Origin: CALKXV01 sp965228905
GTDB taxonomy: Bacteria; Pseudomonadota; Alphaproteobacteria; Rhodobacterales; Rhodobacteraceae
Length of the DNA stretch: 64,000 bases
Reading direction: 5' to 3'
Assembly: GCA_965228905.1 (NCBI GenBank)
Contig: CBDDII010000002.1
Span: 744,001 to 808,000 of the forward strand
The first letter of the stretch is position 1; every line of letters begins with the position of its first letter. Position numbers and translations under genes: made by a program. Below the pieces are notes generated by a model that had not been told where the DNA came from, searched no databases, and worked only from the letters and a program-made list of their open reading frames with translations. Shown here in pieces: positions 1 through 8,323 of this stretch.

Positions 1-339
1 ACCGGCGCTTTCAAAGACCACGGCGATGGCGATGGCCCCGCCCATGGTGAGGGCATTGGCCCCGACCGCCGGCCCCATGTTGTTGGCCACGTCGTTGGCC
101 CCGATGTTCAGCGCCATGTAGGCCCCGAGGCAGGCGGCGATGACGACAACCACGGCATTGTTGGCCTGCCCGAAGAACAGAAGCGCCGCGAGACCGGCAA
201 GCACGACGAAAACCAGCGCGATGCCGGGGCCGACCATGGGCTTTGCGACATAGGCGGTGGCGAGTTCGAGGTTGGAGTACCGCGCAAGATCGCGGTCCAA
301 TGTCTCAAGATGACGCGGATCGCCCTGTTGGTCTGTCAT
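1..339 (-). CDS. PiT-family inorganic phosphate permease, N-terminal part (runs off window)
   Basis: The first 113 codons of a membrane permease are present; the rest lies beyond base 1. The start ATG is at 339. After about 30 polar residues (MTDQQGDPRH...) there are two hydrophobic segments, followed by the PiT signature GANDVANN at about residues 86-93. In this family that motif is duplicated and lines the phosphate/cation path. The long hydrophilic N-terminus is typical of the larger bacterial PitA-like proteins. The family imports metal-phosphate with H+ or Na+ across the inner membrane. Family assignment is secure; substrate is by homology only. Confidence 0.85.
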   Translation of the reverse strand, partial: MTDQQGDPRHLETLDRDLARYSNLELATAYVAKPMVGPGIALVFVVLAGLAALLFFGQANNAVVVVIAACLGAYMALNIGANDVANNMGPAVGANALTMGGAIAIAVVFESAG

Positions 340-390
340 GCTGCCCCCCTTCGGTCTAACCTGTCTAGCGGTGGCCTTTTGGCAAATCAA

Positions 391-864
391 TCAGTCGGTC
401 AGGTCGTTATGGTCGAGGAAGATCATCTGCAGTTCATCCTCGTCGACCATTTCCGCGGCTTCGGCTGCCGTGACCCATTTTCGGGTGCGTTCGCTGTCTT
501 CGGGGAATGTGTCGGCCATGTCGCGGACGTCGATGGAAAAGACAAGCGTTTCGACGGGAATGGTCCATCCCGTGTCCTGTTTCTTTTCGTAGGTGTAGGT
601 GCCGATTGGTTTGGCGCTGACGTCGCCCGAACGCACGCCGGCCTCTTCCCAGGCTTCCTGTAGCGCGGCCTCGTTCGATTTCATGCCGCGAATGGGCCAG
701 CCCTTGGGGATGATCCAGCGCCCGGTGCCCCGGCTGGTGATGAGGAGAAATTGCCGATCATCACCGTCGCCCCGGTGACAGAGAGCCGCCACCTGAAGGT
801 GTTTCGGGCGTTGCAGCATCGGGGAAATGTAATCTTGCCATGCTTTTTGTAGCATCATGTTCAT
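391..864 (-). CDS. NUDIX hydrolase with a non-canonical Nudix box
   Basis: 157 residues, the size of a single Nudix domain. The box begins at PKGWP (residues 53-57) and ends in EAWEEAGV, so the metal-binding EExG core is kept. Two consensus positions differ: the first Glu of the box is Met61 and the Arg of REUxEE is Gln69. The PKGWP lead-in resembles the diphosphoinositol-polyphosphate/Ap(n)A-type Nudix subgroup. The family hydrolyses nucleoside diphosphates linked to another moiety; the substrate here cannot be told. Several in-frame ATGs (864, 858, 855) could serve as start. It lies 50 bases beyond the phosphate permease start on the same strand. Confidence 0.85.
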   Translation of the reverse strand: MNMMLQKAWQDYISPMLQRPKHLQVAALCHRGDGDDRQFLLITSRGTGRWIIPKGWPIRGMKSNEAALQEAWEEAGVRSGDVSAKPIGTYTYEKKQDTGWTIPVETLVFSIDVRDMADTFPEDSERTRKWVTAAEAAEMVDEDELQMIFLDHNDLTD

Positions 865-997
865 TATGAAACCGCTCGTTCTTTTTTCTTATCTTATTGT
901 ATTTGTGAAAAAGTTTCAAATCGGTCACTGCGCGGGCCTTTTGGTGCCGGATGGCGGGGCCGGATCCTTTGGTTTGATCGGGCCCCGCGCGTGACGG

Positions 998-1174
998 TTA
1001 TTTCGCCCTTCGGCGCATTTCCCGCACGATGGATTTGCGAATGCGGAACTGGCTGTCCTGCATTTCCTTCAGGCTGGAGTGCCGGAAGGCCCGGCTCAGC
1101 ACCCATTCCGCGGTGCGGATGACATGGGCGCGTTTCGCGGCGCGGCGGGTTTCTTCGTTTCGGTGATGCTTCAT
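998..1174 (-). CDS. small basic hypothetical protein
   Basis: 58 codons from an ATG at 1174 with GGAAAG about nine bases upstream. The product is rich in Arg, Lys and His (starts MKHHRNEE, ends EMRRRAK) with no recognisable domain. The open frame continues upstream to a TTG at 1357, but that extension would translate the stem-loop repeat at 1294-1339, so I prefer the ATG. It could be a small nucleic-acid-binding protein or a spurious ORF; no family is recognised. Confidence 0.4.
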   Translation of the reverse strand: MKHHRNEETRRAAKRAHVIRTAEWVLSRAFRHSSLKEMQDSQFRIRKSIVREMRRRAK

Positions 1175-1293
1175 GATTGGACTTTCCACGTGACCGAACC
1201 CCGCCGGGACGGCAGGGTTTTTCGGTTTCGCGTGGTCGGGTGTCAGTCCATGGGGGATGAAATAGCGAAACCTGTCGCGGGTTTCAACGTCGG

Positions 1294-1339
1294 CCGGGGG
1301 CTTTGCCCCCGGACCCCCAACATATTTCAGGACCGATGA
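1294..1339 (+). repeat. 46-base stem-loop repeat, copy A
   Basis: A 7-bp stem (CCGGGGG at 1294-1300, CCCCCGG at 1306-1312) is followed by the tail ACCCCCAACATATTT and ACCGATGA. A second copy in inverted orientation lies at 1457-1502. The tail is nearly identical in both copies, and the outer stem pairs change together (CC/GG here, TT/AA there). Stem-loops of the type GGGGG-CCCCC plus ACCCCC...TATTT are, as I recall, common at gene ends in Rhodobacteraceae and may work as terminators or dispersed repeats. Confidence 0.7.
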
Positions 1340-1421
1340 TAACACTTTGTTAACCAAGGAAAGCTAGCTCTGGCGCACGGTACAGGCAGACATGCTGATG
1401 ACCGTGACCGGTGAAAACCGA

Positions 1422-1449
1422 GCGGCCCGTCTTTATAAAGGCGGGTCGC
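1422..1449. repeat. 28-base near-perfect palindrome between the two repeat copies
   Basis: The arms GCGGCCCGTCTTT and AAAGGCGGGTCGC pair over 13 positions, two of them G-T wobbles, leaving a 2-base AT turn. It sits centrally in the 117 bases that separate the inverted copies A and B. Nothing else in 1175-1535 looks coding. It could be a factor-independent hairpin, a protein-binding palindrome or part of a small RNA; no U-tract follows it on either strand. Confidence 0.5.
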
Positions 1450-1456
1450 ATGTCTT

Positions 1457-1502
1457 TCATCGGTCTATAAATATGTTGGGGGTTTGGGGGTGAAACCCCC
1501 AA
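1457..1502 (-). repeat. 46-base stem-loop repeat, copy B (inverted)
   Basis: Read on the minus strand this matches copy A in length and order. The stem is TTGGGGG/CCCCCAA, followed by the identical ACCCCCAACATATTT and ACCGATGA. It begins about 34 bases past the thymidine kinase stop in the direction of transcription, so it could help end that transcript. Confidence 0.7.
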
Positions 1503-1506
1503 TCGG

Positions 1507-1526
1507 TCGCCTCCGACAGGAGGCGA
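1507..1526 (-). terminator. hairpin just downstream of tdk
   Basis: TCGCCTCC (1507-1514) and GGAGGCGA (1519-1526) form a perfect 8-bp stem with a 4-base loop. It starts ten bases after the tdk stop codon on the minus strand. It is followed by copy B rather than by a clear U-run, so the terminator role is inferred from position. Confidence 0.5.
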
Positions 1527-1535
1527 AATAAAATC

Positions 1536-2120
1536 TCAGTTCCCGTCGCCCGTCGCCTCGCGCCAGTGTTTGCGACAGAGGCTGACGTAGGTTTCATTGC
1601 CGCCGATCTGGATTTGCGCACCGTCTTTCACAGGGTTGCCGTCCGCATCCTGGCGCACGACCATCGTCGCCTTTTTCCCGCAAAAGCAGATGGTGCGGGC
1701 TTCGCGCATTTCATCGGCGAGTGCGAGGAGGGCGGCGGAACCGGGGAACAACTCGCCCCGGAAATCGACGCGCAACCCGTAGCACATCACCGGCAGGCCA
1801 AGATCGTCGACCGCTCGGGCCAGTTGCCAGACCTGATCGCGCGACAGGAATTGTGCCTCGTCGACGAAGACGCAGGCGACGGGCCCTTTTCGTTTGCGTT
1901 TTTCGAGCATGGCAAAGAGATCGCTGTCGGCGTCGAAGGTATCGGCGGCGGCGTCGATGCCGATGCGGCTGCCGATCCGGCCCTTGCCCGCGCGCCCGTC
2001 GATGGCGGCGGTCAGAAGATAGGTTTCCATCCCCCGTTCGCGGTAGTTGTAGGACGCCTGCAACAGCAGGGTCGATTTGCCCGCGTTCATGGTGGAGTAA
2101 TGAAAGTAGAGTTTTGCCAT
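1536..2120 (-). CDS. tdk: thymidine kinase (class II)
   Basis: 194 residues, the normal size for class II Tdk. The start chosen is the ATG at 2120 (MAKLYFHYS); the longer frame to 2156 adds residues unlike the family. Visible motifs are the P-loop STMNAGKST, the Walker B-like CVFVDEAQFL, and the zinc/lasso region with CFCGK and a later C-x-K-H (SLCRKH). The enzyme phosphorylates thymidine to dTMP in the cytosol as part of nucleoside salvage. It stands alone, back to back with the kinase cluster that starts at 2375. Confidence 0.95.
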   Translation of the reverse strand: MAKLYFHYSTMNAGKSTLLLQASYNYRERGMETYLLTAAIDGRAGKGRIGSRIGIDAAADTFDADSDLFAMLEKRKRKGPVACVFVDEAQFLSRDQVWQLARAVDDLGLPVMCYGLRVDFRGELFPGSAALLALADEMREARTICFCGKKATMVVRQDADGNPVKDGAQIQIGGNETYVSLCRKHWREATGDGN

Positions 2121-2374
2121 GGGTCGGGGCCTATCGCGGCACCGATGCGGGGGCAAGGGCGGGCTTTGGGCGGAAATTCCAATCCTTAGACAATTCTAAA
2201 AATGCCGCAGGATTGGATACCTTATGGCCCGATCACGCCACAATATGGGCCAATTCTGCCGATAGACCCAAGCCTGTCACAAAAGGCATCGTGGCGACAA
2301 ATCGGGCGTATCCTGTTGAAAAATGGATGTTTCCGGTCGCGGCATGTTCAAGGTGGCACGGATTTGGGTGAGCA

Positions 2375-3706
2375 ATGAACGCAGGGCCACAACAATTGGA
2401 TGCAGGACACTCGGATAGCTTCGCAGACGCGCTGAAGCCTGGCACCGAGCTTCTGCACGGGCAGTTCAGGATCGAGAAGTTCCTGAACGCCGGTGGTTTC
2501 GGCATGACCTATCTTGCCCGCGACAGCCTGGACCGGATTGTCGTCATCAAGGAATGTTTCCCGTCTTCGATGTGCTGCCGCAACAACGGCAACGTCATGG
2601 CGCGGTCGCGCCAGCACCAGGCGGAATTCGACGCGGTGGTGAAGCATTTCGGTGCGGAAGCGCGGCGGTTGTCCAAGCTGGATCATCCGCATATCGTCGG
2701 CATCCACCAGGTGTTCGAGGACAACCTGACGGCCTATATGGCGTTGGATTTCGTCCGGGGCCGCGATCTGCTGGACACGATCGAAGACCCCAAGATGAAG
2801 CTGCATCCGCGGGACGTGAAGGGTATCCTGCTGCGCTGTCTCGAAGCGGTTCACTATATTCACACGAATGACGTTCTGCACCGGGACATCAGCCCCGACA
2901 ACATCCTGATCGACGGCAAGGGCAACCCCGTGCTGATCGACTTTGGCGCGGCCAAGGAAGAGGCGACGCGGGCGTCGCGTGCCCTGTCGGCGCTGCATGT
3001 GGTGAAGGACGGGTATTCCCCGCATGAATTCTATATTGCCGGGTCGACGCAGGATGCCTCGTCGGATCTCTATTCGCTGGGGGCGACGTTCTATCATGTG
3101 CTGACGGGCGAAGCGCCGCCGGACAGCCAGGCGCGGGTGAGCGCCATTGCCGCCGACCGGCCCGATCCTTACCGCCCTGTCTCGGGCGCTTTTCCGCAGT
3201 TCGAGGACAGCTTTCTGCACGCCATCGACAAGGCGCTGTCGGTGTTCCCGCCGGACCGTATCCAGTCGGCCCGCGAGTGGATCGAACTTGTCGATACGGA
3301 ACGCCGCCGCTCGGCCGCCTTGCAGCAGGCGGAGCTGGACCGGCAGATCGAGCTTTCGATCTCGAAGCTGGTGCAGGAAACCAACGCCCAGGTCGAAGCC
3401 GACCTGAAAGCACAATCCGTGAAACAGGCCGCCGAGCGCAAGGAAGCGCAGCGGTTGCAGAAACTGGTCCAGGAACAGCAGCGCCAGCGCAAGAAGACGC
3501 TGGATGAACTGGCGATGCTGGATGACCAGACGTTTTACGAAGAACAGGAACGCGCCCATCAGATGTCGGCGGAACGCTCGGCAGCGATGGCGCATGGTGA
3601 AGGTAACGGAGGACGGCCCAAGAAGAGGTCCCTCCTTAGTCGAGTTCTGCCGTTCGGACTGTTGCGGGGTACGTTCCGCAGCGGCGGACGGTCGGATTAT
3701 CTCTGA
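2375..3706 (+). CDS. soluble Hanks-type Ser/Thr protein kinase with C-terminal coiled coil
   Basis: 443 residues. The kinase domain covers about residues 28-290. It shows a glycine loop NAGGFG (38-43), the VIK lysine (K59), the catalytic loop HRDISPDN (169-176) and DFG (189-191). The usual APE is replaced by SPHEF. Residues about 310-400 are Gln/Glu/Lys/Arg-rich and predicted as coiled coil. A basic, hydrophobic-patched tail (KKRSLLSRVLPFGLL) may touch membrane. No transmembrane segment or PASTA repeat is seen, unlike PknB-type receptors. It is the first gene of a tight plus-strand cluster with an FHA protein (11-base gap) and a PP2C phosphatase, the natural partners for reversible Ser/Thr phosphorylation. 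Substrates are unknown. Confidence 0.9.
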   Translation: MNAGPQQLDAGHSDSFADALKPGTELLHGQFRIEKFLNAGGFGMTYLARDSLDRIVVIKECFPSSMCCRNNGNVMARSRQHQAEFDAVVKHFGAEARRLSKLDHPHIVGIHQVFEDNLTAYMALDFVRGRDLLDTIEDPKMKLHPRDVKGILLRCLEAVHYIHTNDVLHRDISPDNILIDGKGNPVLIDFGAAKEEATRASRALSALHVVKDGYSPHEFYIAGSTQDASSDLYSLGATFYHVLTGEAPPDSQARVSAIAADRPDPYRPVSGAFPQFEDSFLHAIDKALSVFPPDRIQSAREWIELVDTERRRSAALQQAELDRQIELSISKLVQETNAQVEADLKAQSVKQAAERKEAQRLQKLVQEQQRQRKKTLDELAMLDDQTFYEEQERAHQMSAERSAAMAHGEGNGGRPKKRSLLSRVLPFGLLRGTFRSGGRSDYL

Positions 3707-3717
3707 AAGGCAAGACG

Positions 3718-5673
3718 ATGAAAATCCTGTCGAGAATGTTGTCCAAGAAGATCGACCCGGAAAATCCGGCGCCGACGCGCATGGATATGGAAGAGGAAGC
3801 TCGCATGCCCGAAGCTGATGACAGCGGCAAGATCAACCCGACCCGTGTTCGGAGTGTTCGCCCCCCCGCGGCGGATTTCGACAAGCCGGTCGTGGCCAAG
3901 GCCGAAGAACCCGAAGTGGCCGGCAGCGGCTGGGGCGATTCCGAATGGAACGACGACGATTGGGACGATGACGACGATTGGGGCGACGATGACATGGACA
4001 TCGAGTTGCGTCGCCGCACCACCGACAAGCAGCAGTTGGTCAGCGAGATTCGCGACGCCATGACCTCGGTCAGCCATTTGCGCCCGACCTCGGCCGAGCC
4101 GCCGCGCCCGGTTTCGGGCGGTGCGCCGGATTTCTCGGAAGACGAGGAATTCGGACGGAAGGCCAAGGCGCGCAGCGAGTTGGTCATGGGGTCGAACGAG
4201 GACCGCATCCTTGAAAAGACCGAAAGCGCAATGACCGAAGAGGGCACGAGCCGCCGCCGCTCGGCGATGGCACACCTTAAGGCCGCCGCTGCCGCCACCA
4301 AGGCCGACCGCGTGCTGCGTCACGTGGTCAGCCGCGACCCTTCGGCGGATCCGGAAGAGCAGAGCCCCTATCGCGACGACCTGGCCAAGGTGGTGCGCCC
4401 GCATTCGACGAGCCGCCCGATCAGCCGCGCCGTGACAAGTGCCAATACCCGCACGCCGATCTGGGATCAGGGCGAGGGAGACGAGGACGCGGCGATGTAT
4501 GCCGCAGCAGAAGACGGATTTGCAGATGACATGGAGGAGAGAGTGACGGACGAGCTTTCGGCTGCCGAGGCCGAGCGGATCGCACGCGCTCCGGTTGACA
4601 TGAGCGAAGAAGACTTTTCCGACGACAAGTCAGGCGAACGCGAGGCGGTGAAATCCGCCTTCCCGTCCAGCCCCTTTGCGCGCCAGGCCTCGGAGCCTGC
4701 GTCCGAGCCGAAGAACGCCTTTGGCGACCTGGGCGAGGACGATTTCGAGGATGACGACGCGGACGACGAGGGCTTTGGCGCATCGCGTTTTGCTTCGGAC
4801 GACGAGGCGGACGACGAAGGCTTCGGCGCTTCGCGCTTTGCCTCGGACGACGACGATTTCGAAGACGACTTCGAGGACGAAGAGGACGATTTCGCACCGC
4901 GCCCGAGCCGCGTGGTGTCCGAAGCCGTTGCCTTTGCCAATGCGCCCGAAGAGGTGGTGGATACGACGCCGCCGGAAACCGAGGTGCGCAAGAAGATCTG
5001 GGAAATGGCCGAAGAAGTGGCAGCCGAGGTCGGACAGGGTGAAGACGCGGACGAAGACCATGACGAAGATGAAGGTGAAGAAGAACCCATCTTTGACCTT
5101 GATGCGGAAATGGCGGCTTCGAAAGAAGAGCCCGCCGCGCCAGCACCGGACGTCGATGCCCTGGGCGAGATGTCGTCGGCGGCCATCGCCGGGCGTGCCG
5201 GTCGCAGTGCCGGTCGTGTGAAGACCCGTCTTCTGGGCTTCCAGGCGCATGAGGACGTGGCCAAAGATGTCTTTGCGGAAGCCAAGGAAAGCTCGGCCAA
5301 TGCGCCGGTGATGTTCCCCGCAGGCTGGATCGTCGTGATCGACGGCCCCGGTCGCGGCGGTTGCTTTACGCTGCACATGGGCGTCAGCCAGATCGGGCGC
5401 GGCGAGGATCAGGCGGTGCGCCTGGACTTTGGCGACACCTCGATCAGCCGGAACAACCATGCCGCCGTCGCCTATGACGACGAGCAGGGCAAGTTTTTCC
5501 TGGGTCACGGTGGCAAGTCGAACCTGGTGCGCCTGAACGGAATGCCGGTGCTGTCGACCGAGGAACTGACCAGCGGAGACGAGATCCGTATCGGTGAAAC
5601 CACATTGAAGTTCATGGCCCTTTGCGGTGACGAGTTCACCTGGGCCGCTGCGGGAGACACGGCGGCAGAATGA
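3718..5673 (+). CDS. FHA-domain protein with long acidic disordered N-terminus
   Basis: 651 residues. About the first 530 are low-complexity, with long Asp/Glu tracts (for example near residues 78-98), and are probably disordered. Residues about 536-640 form an FHA domain. The phosphothreonine-binding set is visible: Gly-Arg (about 560-561), Ser (about 577) and His (about 581) in SISRNNH, then an Asn-Gly turn (LNGMP). FHA domains bind phosphothreonine peptides, so this is the likely reader, scaffold or substrate of the kinase upstream. A 48-bp tandem repeat lies within the acidic part. Its stop overlaps the PP2C start (ATGA), which implies translational coupling. Confidence 0.9.
   Translation: MKILSRMLSKKIDPENPAPTRMDMEEEARMPEADDSGKINPTRVRSVRPPAADFDKPVVAKAEEPEVAGSGWGDSEWNDDDWDDDDDWGDDDMDIELRRRTTDKQQLVSEIRDAMTSVSHLRPTSAEPPRPVSGGAPDFSEDEEFGRKAKARSELVMGSNEDRILEKTESAMTEEGTSRRRSAMAHLKAAAAATKADRVLRHVVSRDPSADPEEQSPYRDDLAKVVRPHSTSRPISRAVTSANTRTPIWDQGEGDEDAAMYAAAEDGFADDMEERVTDELSAAEAERIARAPVDMSEEDFSDDKSGEREAVKSAFPSSPFARQASEPASEPKNAFGDLGEDDFEDDDADDEGFGASRFASDDEADDEGFGASRFASDDDDFEDDFEDEEDDFAPRPSRVVSEAVAFANAPEEVVDTTPPETEVRKKIWEMAEEVAAEVGQGEDADEDHDEDEGEEEPIFDLDAEMAASKEEPAAPAPDVDALGEMSSAAIAGRAGRSAGRVKTRLLGFQAHEDVAKDVFAEAKESSANAPVMFPAGWIVVIDGPGRGGCFTLHMGVSQIGRGEDQAVRLDFGDTSISRNNHAAVAYDDEQGKFFLGHGGKSNLVRLNGMPVLSTEELTSGDEIRIGETTLKFMALCGDEFTWAAAGDTAAE
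4759..4854 (+). repeat. two tandem 48-bp units encoding a 16-residue repeat
   Basis: Units at 4759-4806 and 4807-4854 each encode ADDEGFGASRFASDDE or a close variant, inside the acidic region of the FHA protein. The bases differ mostly at third codon positions, so the repeated protein segment has been kept after an older duplication. Confidence 0.85.
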
Positions 5674-6785
5674 ATGGTGTGCCTGACATAAGGTACGACG
5701 TGGCGTCGGTCCTCAATCGCGGGTGTCGCGATTACCAGGAAGACGCAATCGCGACGGATTTCCCGCTGGGTGCGGATTTCGGCTATGCGGTCCTGTCGGA
5801 CGGCATGGGCGGGCACGCGGCAGGCGATGTTGCGTCGAAAATCGTCGTGACCGAGGTCTTTAGCGAGTTGAAGTTCCAAAGCTCGGACATCGAAGGTTTG
5901 GAAAGCAACATGGGGCCGGTGCTGAAGAGTGCCGCGGTTTCGGCGAACGAGTGCATGGCGGCGCACGCCAGTTCCAACCCCCAGACGGCGGGGATGGGGG
6001 CAACGCTTGTCGCGCCGGTGTTCATCCGCGACAACCTGTTCTGGATTTCGATCGGGGATTCTCCGCTGTTCCTGATGCGCAATGGCCGTTTGCGCCAGTT
6101 GAACGAGGACCATTCGCTGGGTCCGCATATTGATTACATGGTGCGTTCCGGCATGATGACCGAGGACATGGGGCGCAACCACCCGGATCGCAACGCCCTG
6201 ACAAGCGTGTTGATCGGCGAGACGATCGAGCGGATCGACTGCCCGGAACGCCCGTTCCGGTTGCGCAACGGCGATATCCTGGTCGTGGCAAGCGACGGCA
6301 TCCAGTTCCTGTCGAACGGCCAGATCACGCGCTGTATCGAAGAGCAGGCGGACAAGGGCAGTGCGGCGATTGCCGAAGCACTTTTGGATGAATTGCGCGA
6401 AGTGGACGACCCCGAACAGGATAACGTCTGTTTTTCCGTCATTCGCGTGGACATGCCCACGGTAAACGGCGAGGAAAGCAATCTTTTCGCGCCCGAGTTC
6501 GAGCCGAGGAAGCGGGGCCAGCGGGCCACGACCCGGCCGATTCGGCCGCAGGACGCGCCCGAGCCTGAAAAGGTGGGCGAGACGGCCGCGAACGGTCACG
6601 CGAATGGCAATGGTCATGCCAATGGGAATGGTCATGCCAATGGCGCGTCGAACGGCAGTGCGGCGAAAGAAAGTACCGAGGCGGAGGCCAAGCCCGCGAA
6701 TGTGCAGGGCAAGCCCGGTTCGGACAGTGACACGACACCGATTTTCCTGCGCCGACGCTGGCTTGCAACGGATAGCAACGCATGA
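5670..6785 (+). CDS. PP2C-family Ser/Thr protein phosphatase
   Basis: 371 residues. The PPM/PP2C metal site is intact: the ED pair at 24-25, DGMGGHAAGD from residue 44, SDG at 208-210 and the closing DN at 251-252. The usual GDSR is GDSP here (129-132). Residues 270-371 are a flexible tail with an NGHANG repeat. The enzyme should remove phosphate from Ser/Thr residues placed by the kinase at 2375. It overlaps the FHA gene by 4 bases and the next GTPase gene by 4 bases. No membrane segment is seen. Confidence 0.92.
   Translation: MNGVPDIRYDVASVLNRGCRDYQEDAIATDFPLGADFGYAVLSDGMGGHAAGDVASKIVVTEVFSELKFQSSDIEGLESNMGPVLKSAAVSANECMAAHASSNPQTAGMGATLVAPVFIRDNLFWISIGDSPLFLMRNGRLRQLNEDHSLGPHIDYMVRSGMMTEDMGRNHPDRNALTSVLIGETIERIDCPERPFRLRNGDILVVASDGIQFLSNGQITRCIEEQADKGSAAIAEALLDELREVDDPEQDNVCFSVIRVDMPTVNGEESNLFAPEFEPRKRGQRATTRPIRPQDAPEPEKVGETAANGHANGNGHANGNGHANGASNGSAAKESTEAEAKPANVQGKPGSDSDTTPIFLRRRWLATDSNA
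6593..6652 (+). repeat. short tandem repeat encoding NGHANG units
   Basis: About three 18-base units of the kind GGTCATGCCAATGGGAAT encode Asn-Gly-His-Ala repeats in the disordered tail of the PP2C phosphatase. They are imperfect at third positions. They look like a linker and have no known catalytic role. Confidence 0.7.
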
Positions 6786-8173
6786 AGGACAACGCTGCCG
6801 ACGACACGGTGATTGATCGTCTGAAGGAGGCGCTTGACGGCGACACCATGCCGAAGGCTGCCCAGGACTATGCGCTTCACCTGTTGAAGCGGTTGTCGCA
6901 GCCGGTGCGGGTTTCGATCCTTGGCACGCCGGGGTCGGGCAAGTCGGAGCTGGTCAACATGTTCGTCGGGCGTCGGCTGATCCCCAAGGATGCCGTTCTG
7001 CCAACCACCGAGTTCGTCTATAGCGACAGTGAAGCGATGACCGTGACCGGCGCGGACGGATCCGTCCAGCGGTTCAACACGATTGATCTGGCATCGCTTG
7101 CAGACGGGAGCGCGGCCTTTCTGAAGCTGGAGCTTCCGGCGGATATTCTAAAGAGAATCAATCTGTTGGAAGTGGTGACGAATGGTGCGCACGAAGAGAT
7201 CGAAAGCGCCATCGACTGGGCGGTGCGGCGGACCGACATCGCCTTGTGGTGCAGCCAGGCCTTCGATGCGGATGAGCAATCGGTCTGGTCGCGGGTGCCT
7301 GACAGCCTGAAGGATCATGCTTTTCTCGTGCTGACCAAGGCCGATGTGCTGTCGGCGGAAAAGAAACTTTCGGCGCGGGTGTCCGAGTTGGAATCCATCG
7401 TGGCCGAGGAGTTTCATTCGCTGTTTGCCGTCGCAACGCTTCAGGCGGTGCGGGCCACCGAAGGGCCGGCCATCGACGAGGCGATGTTCCATGCCTCGGG
7501 CGGCGGGGCCTTGTCTTCGGAGATCCTGCGCCATGCCGAACGCGGCCGCCGGGCGGATTTCGACTCGGCCCATATGTTCCTGGCACGTTATCACGGCAAG
7601 GGCGGTTCGGAATCTGCGCGTCGGGTGTCGTCACGTCCTGCGCCGGTTTCCCAGCCCGCGCCGCGCCCTGTATCGGAACCCGCGCCTCGGCCCGTTGTTG
7701 CCGAACCTGCGCCGGAACCCGTTGTCGCCGAACCCGCGCCGCAGCCCGTTGTGGCCGAACCCGCGCCGCAACCTGTCGAGGCACCGACGCCCGAGCCGGT
7801 TGCAGAGGCTCCGGCCTCAGTTGCGCCCACGCTGCCTGCCTTGCCAAAGGTCGGGAATGTCGAGCTTTTCCTGGATTCGGTGAAATATCTGAAGCGCCGG
7901 GGCGATGCCTTGAGCGAGGCCGCGAAAGAGATGGGCGAAGGCCAGGTGAAACCCCTGGTCGAGCAATGCGTGGATGCTGTCGAGCATCTTGTCGATCTGT
8001 TCAGCCAGGATGAAACCGGCTGCGAGGCCACGGATGCCTTTATCGACGAGTTGTCCGAGGCGTCCGACATGATGGTTCTGATGCAGGTTGAAGAGGGCGA
8101 TGCGCCCGCTGCGGATGCGGTGACACTGTTGCTGCAACTGCGGCGCGATATGGAAATGCAGCTTGCGGCCTAG
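6782..8173 (+). CDS. P-loop GTPase-like protein with degenerate G3 motif and Pro-rich linker
   Basis: 463 residues. It has a P-loop GTPGSGKS (48-55) and a G4-like TKAD (185-188), but where DxPG is expected it reads LLEVVTNG (about 128-135), so hydrolysis may be impaired. The block IALWCSQA...VWSRVP...LTKAD also occurs in the GTPase at 10414 (VIWCSHA...VWSTMP...LTRMD), so the two are paralogues. Residues about 290-345 are PAPxPVVAE repeats forming a linker. The C-terminal 110 residues look helical. The ATG overlaps the phosphatase stop by 4 bases. It belongs loosely to the dynamin/TRAFAC-like P-loop GTPases; exact function is unknown. Confidence 0.8.
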   Translation: MKDNAADDTVIDRLKEALDGDTMPKAAQDYALHLLKRLSQPVRVSILGTPGSGKSELVNMFVGRRLIPKDAVLPTTEFVYSDSEAMTVTGADGSVQRFNTIDLASLADGSAAFLKLELPADILKRINLLEVVTNGAHEEIESAIDWAVRRTDIALWCSQAFDADEQSVWSRVPDSLKDHAFLVLTKADVLSAEKKLSARVSELESIVAEEFHSLFAVATLQAVRATEGPAIDEAMFHASGGGALSSEILRHAERGRRADFDSAHMFLARYHGKGGSESARRVSSRPAPVSQPAPRPVSEPAPRPVVAEPAPEPVVAEPAPQPVVAEPAPQPVEAPTPEPVAEAPASVAPTLPALPKVGNVELFLDSVKYLKRRGDALSEAAKEMGEGQVKPLVEQCVDAVEHLVDLFSQDETGCEATDAFIDELSEASDMMVLMQVEEGDAPAADAVTLLLQLRRDMEMQLAA

Positions 8174-8323
8174 ACGGTCAGCGACACGCAACAAATCGCC
8201 CAAAACAACCACGATTGACCGGAAACGCGCCACAAAAAGGCCATGTTAAGCCGGGATTGTTCATGCTGACGGGATGAAAACCGTCTTGATTACAGTGATT
8301 GGTCGGCTTTTGGCAGGACTGCG

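Noticed and set aside
1079..1339. An 86-residue plus-strand frame
   Set aside because: It runs through stem-loop copy A and lies antisense to the small minus-strand ORF; no coding signal.
2375..6785. Type VI secretion regulatory module (kinase, FHA, PP2C)
   Set aside because: No Tss, Hcp, VgrG or ClpV gene is nearby; the neighbours are GTPases and mre genes.
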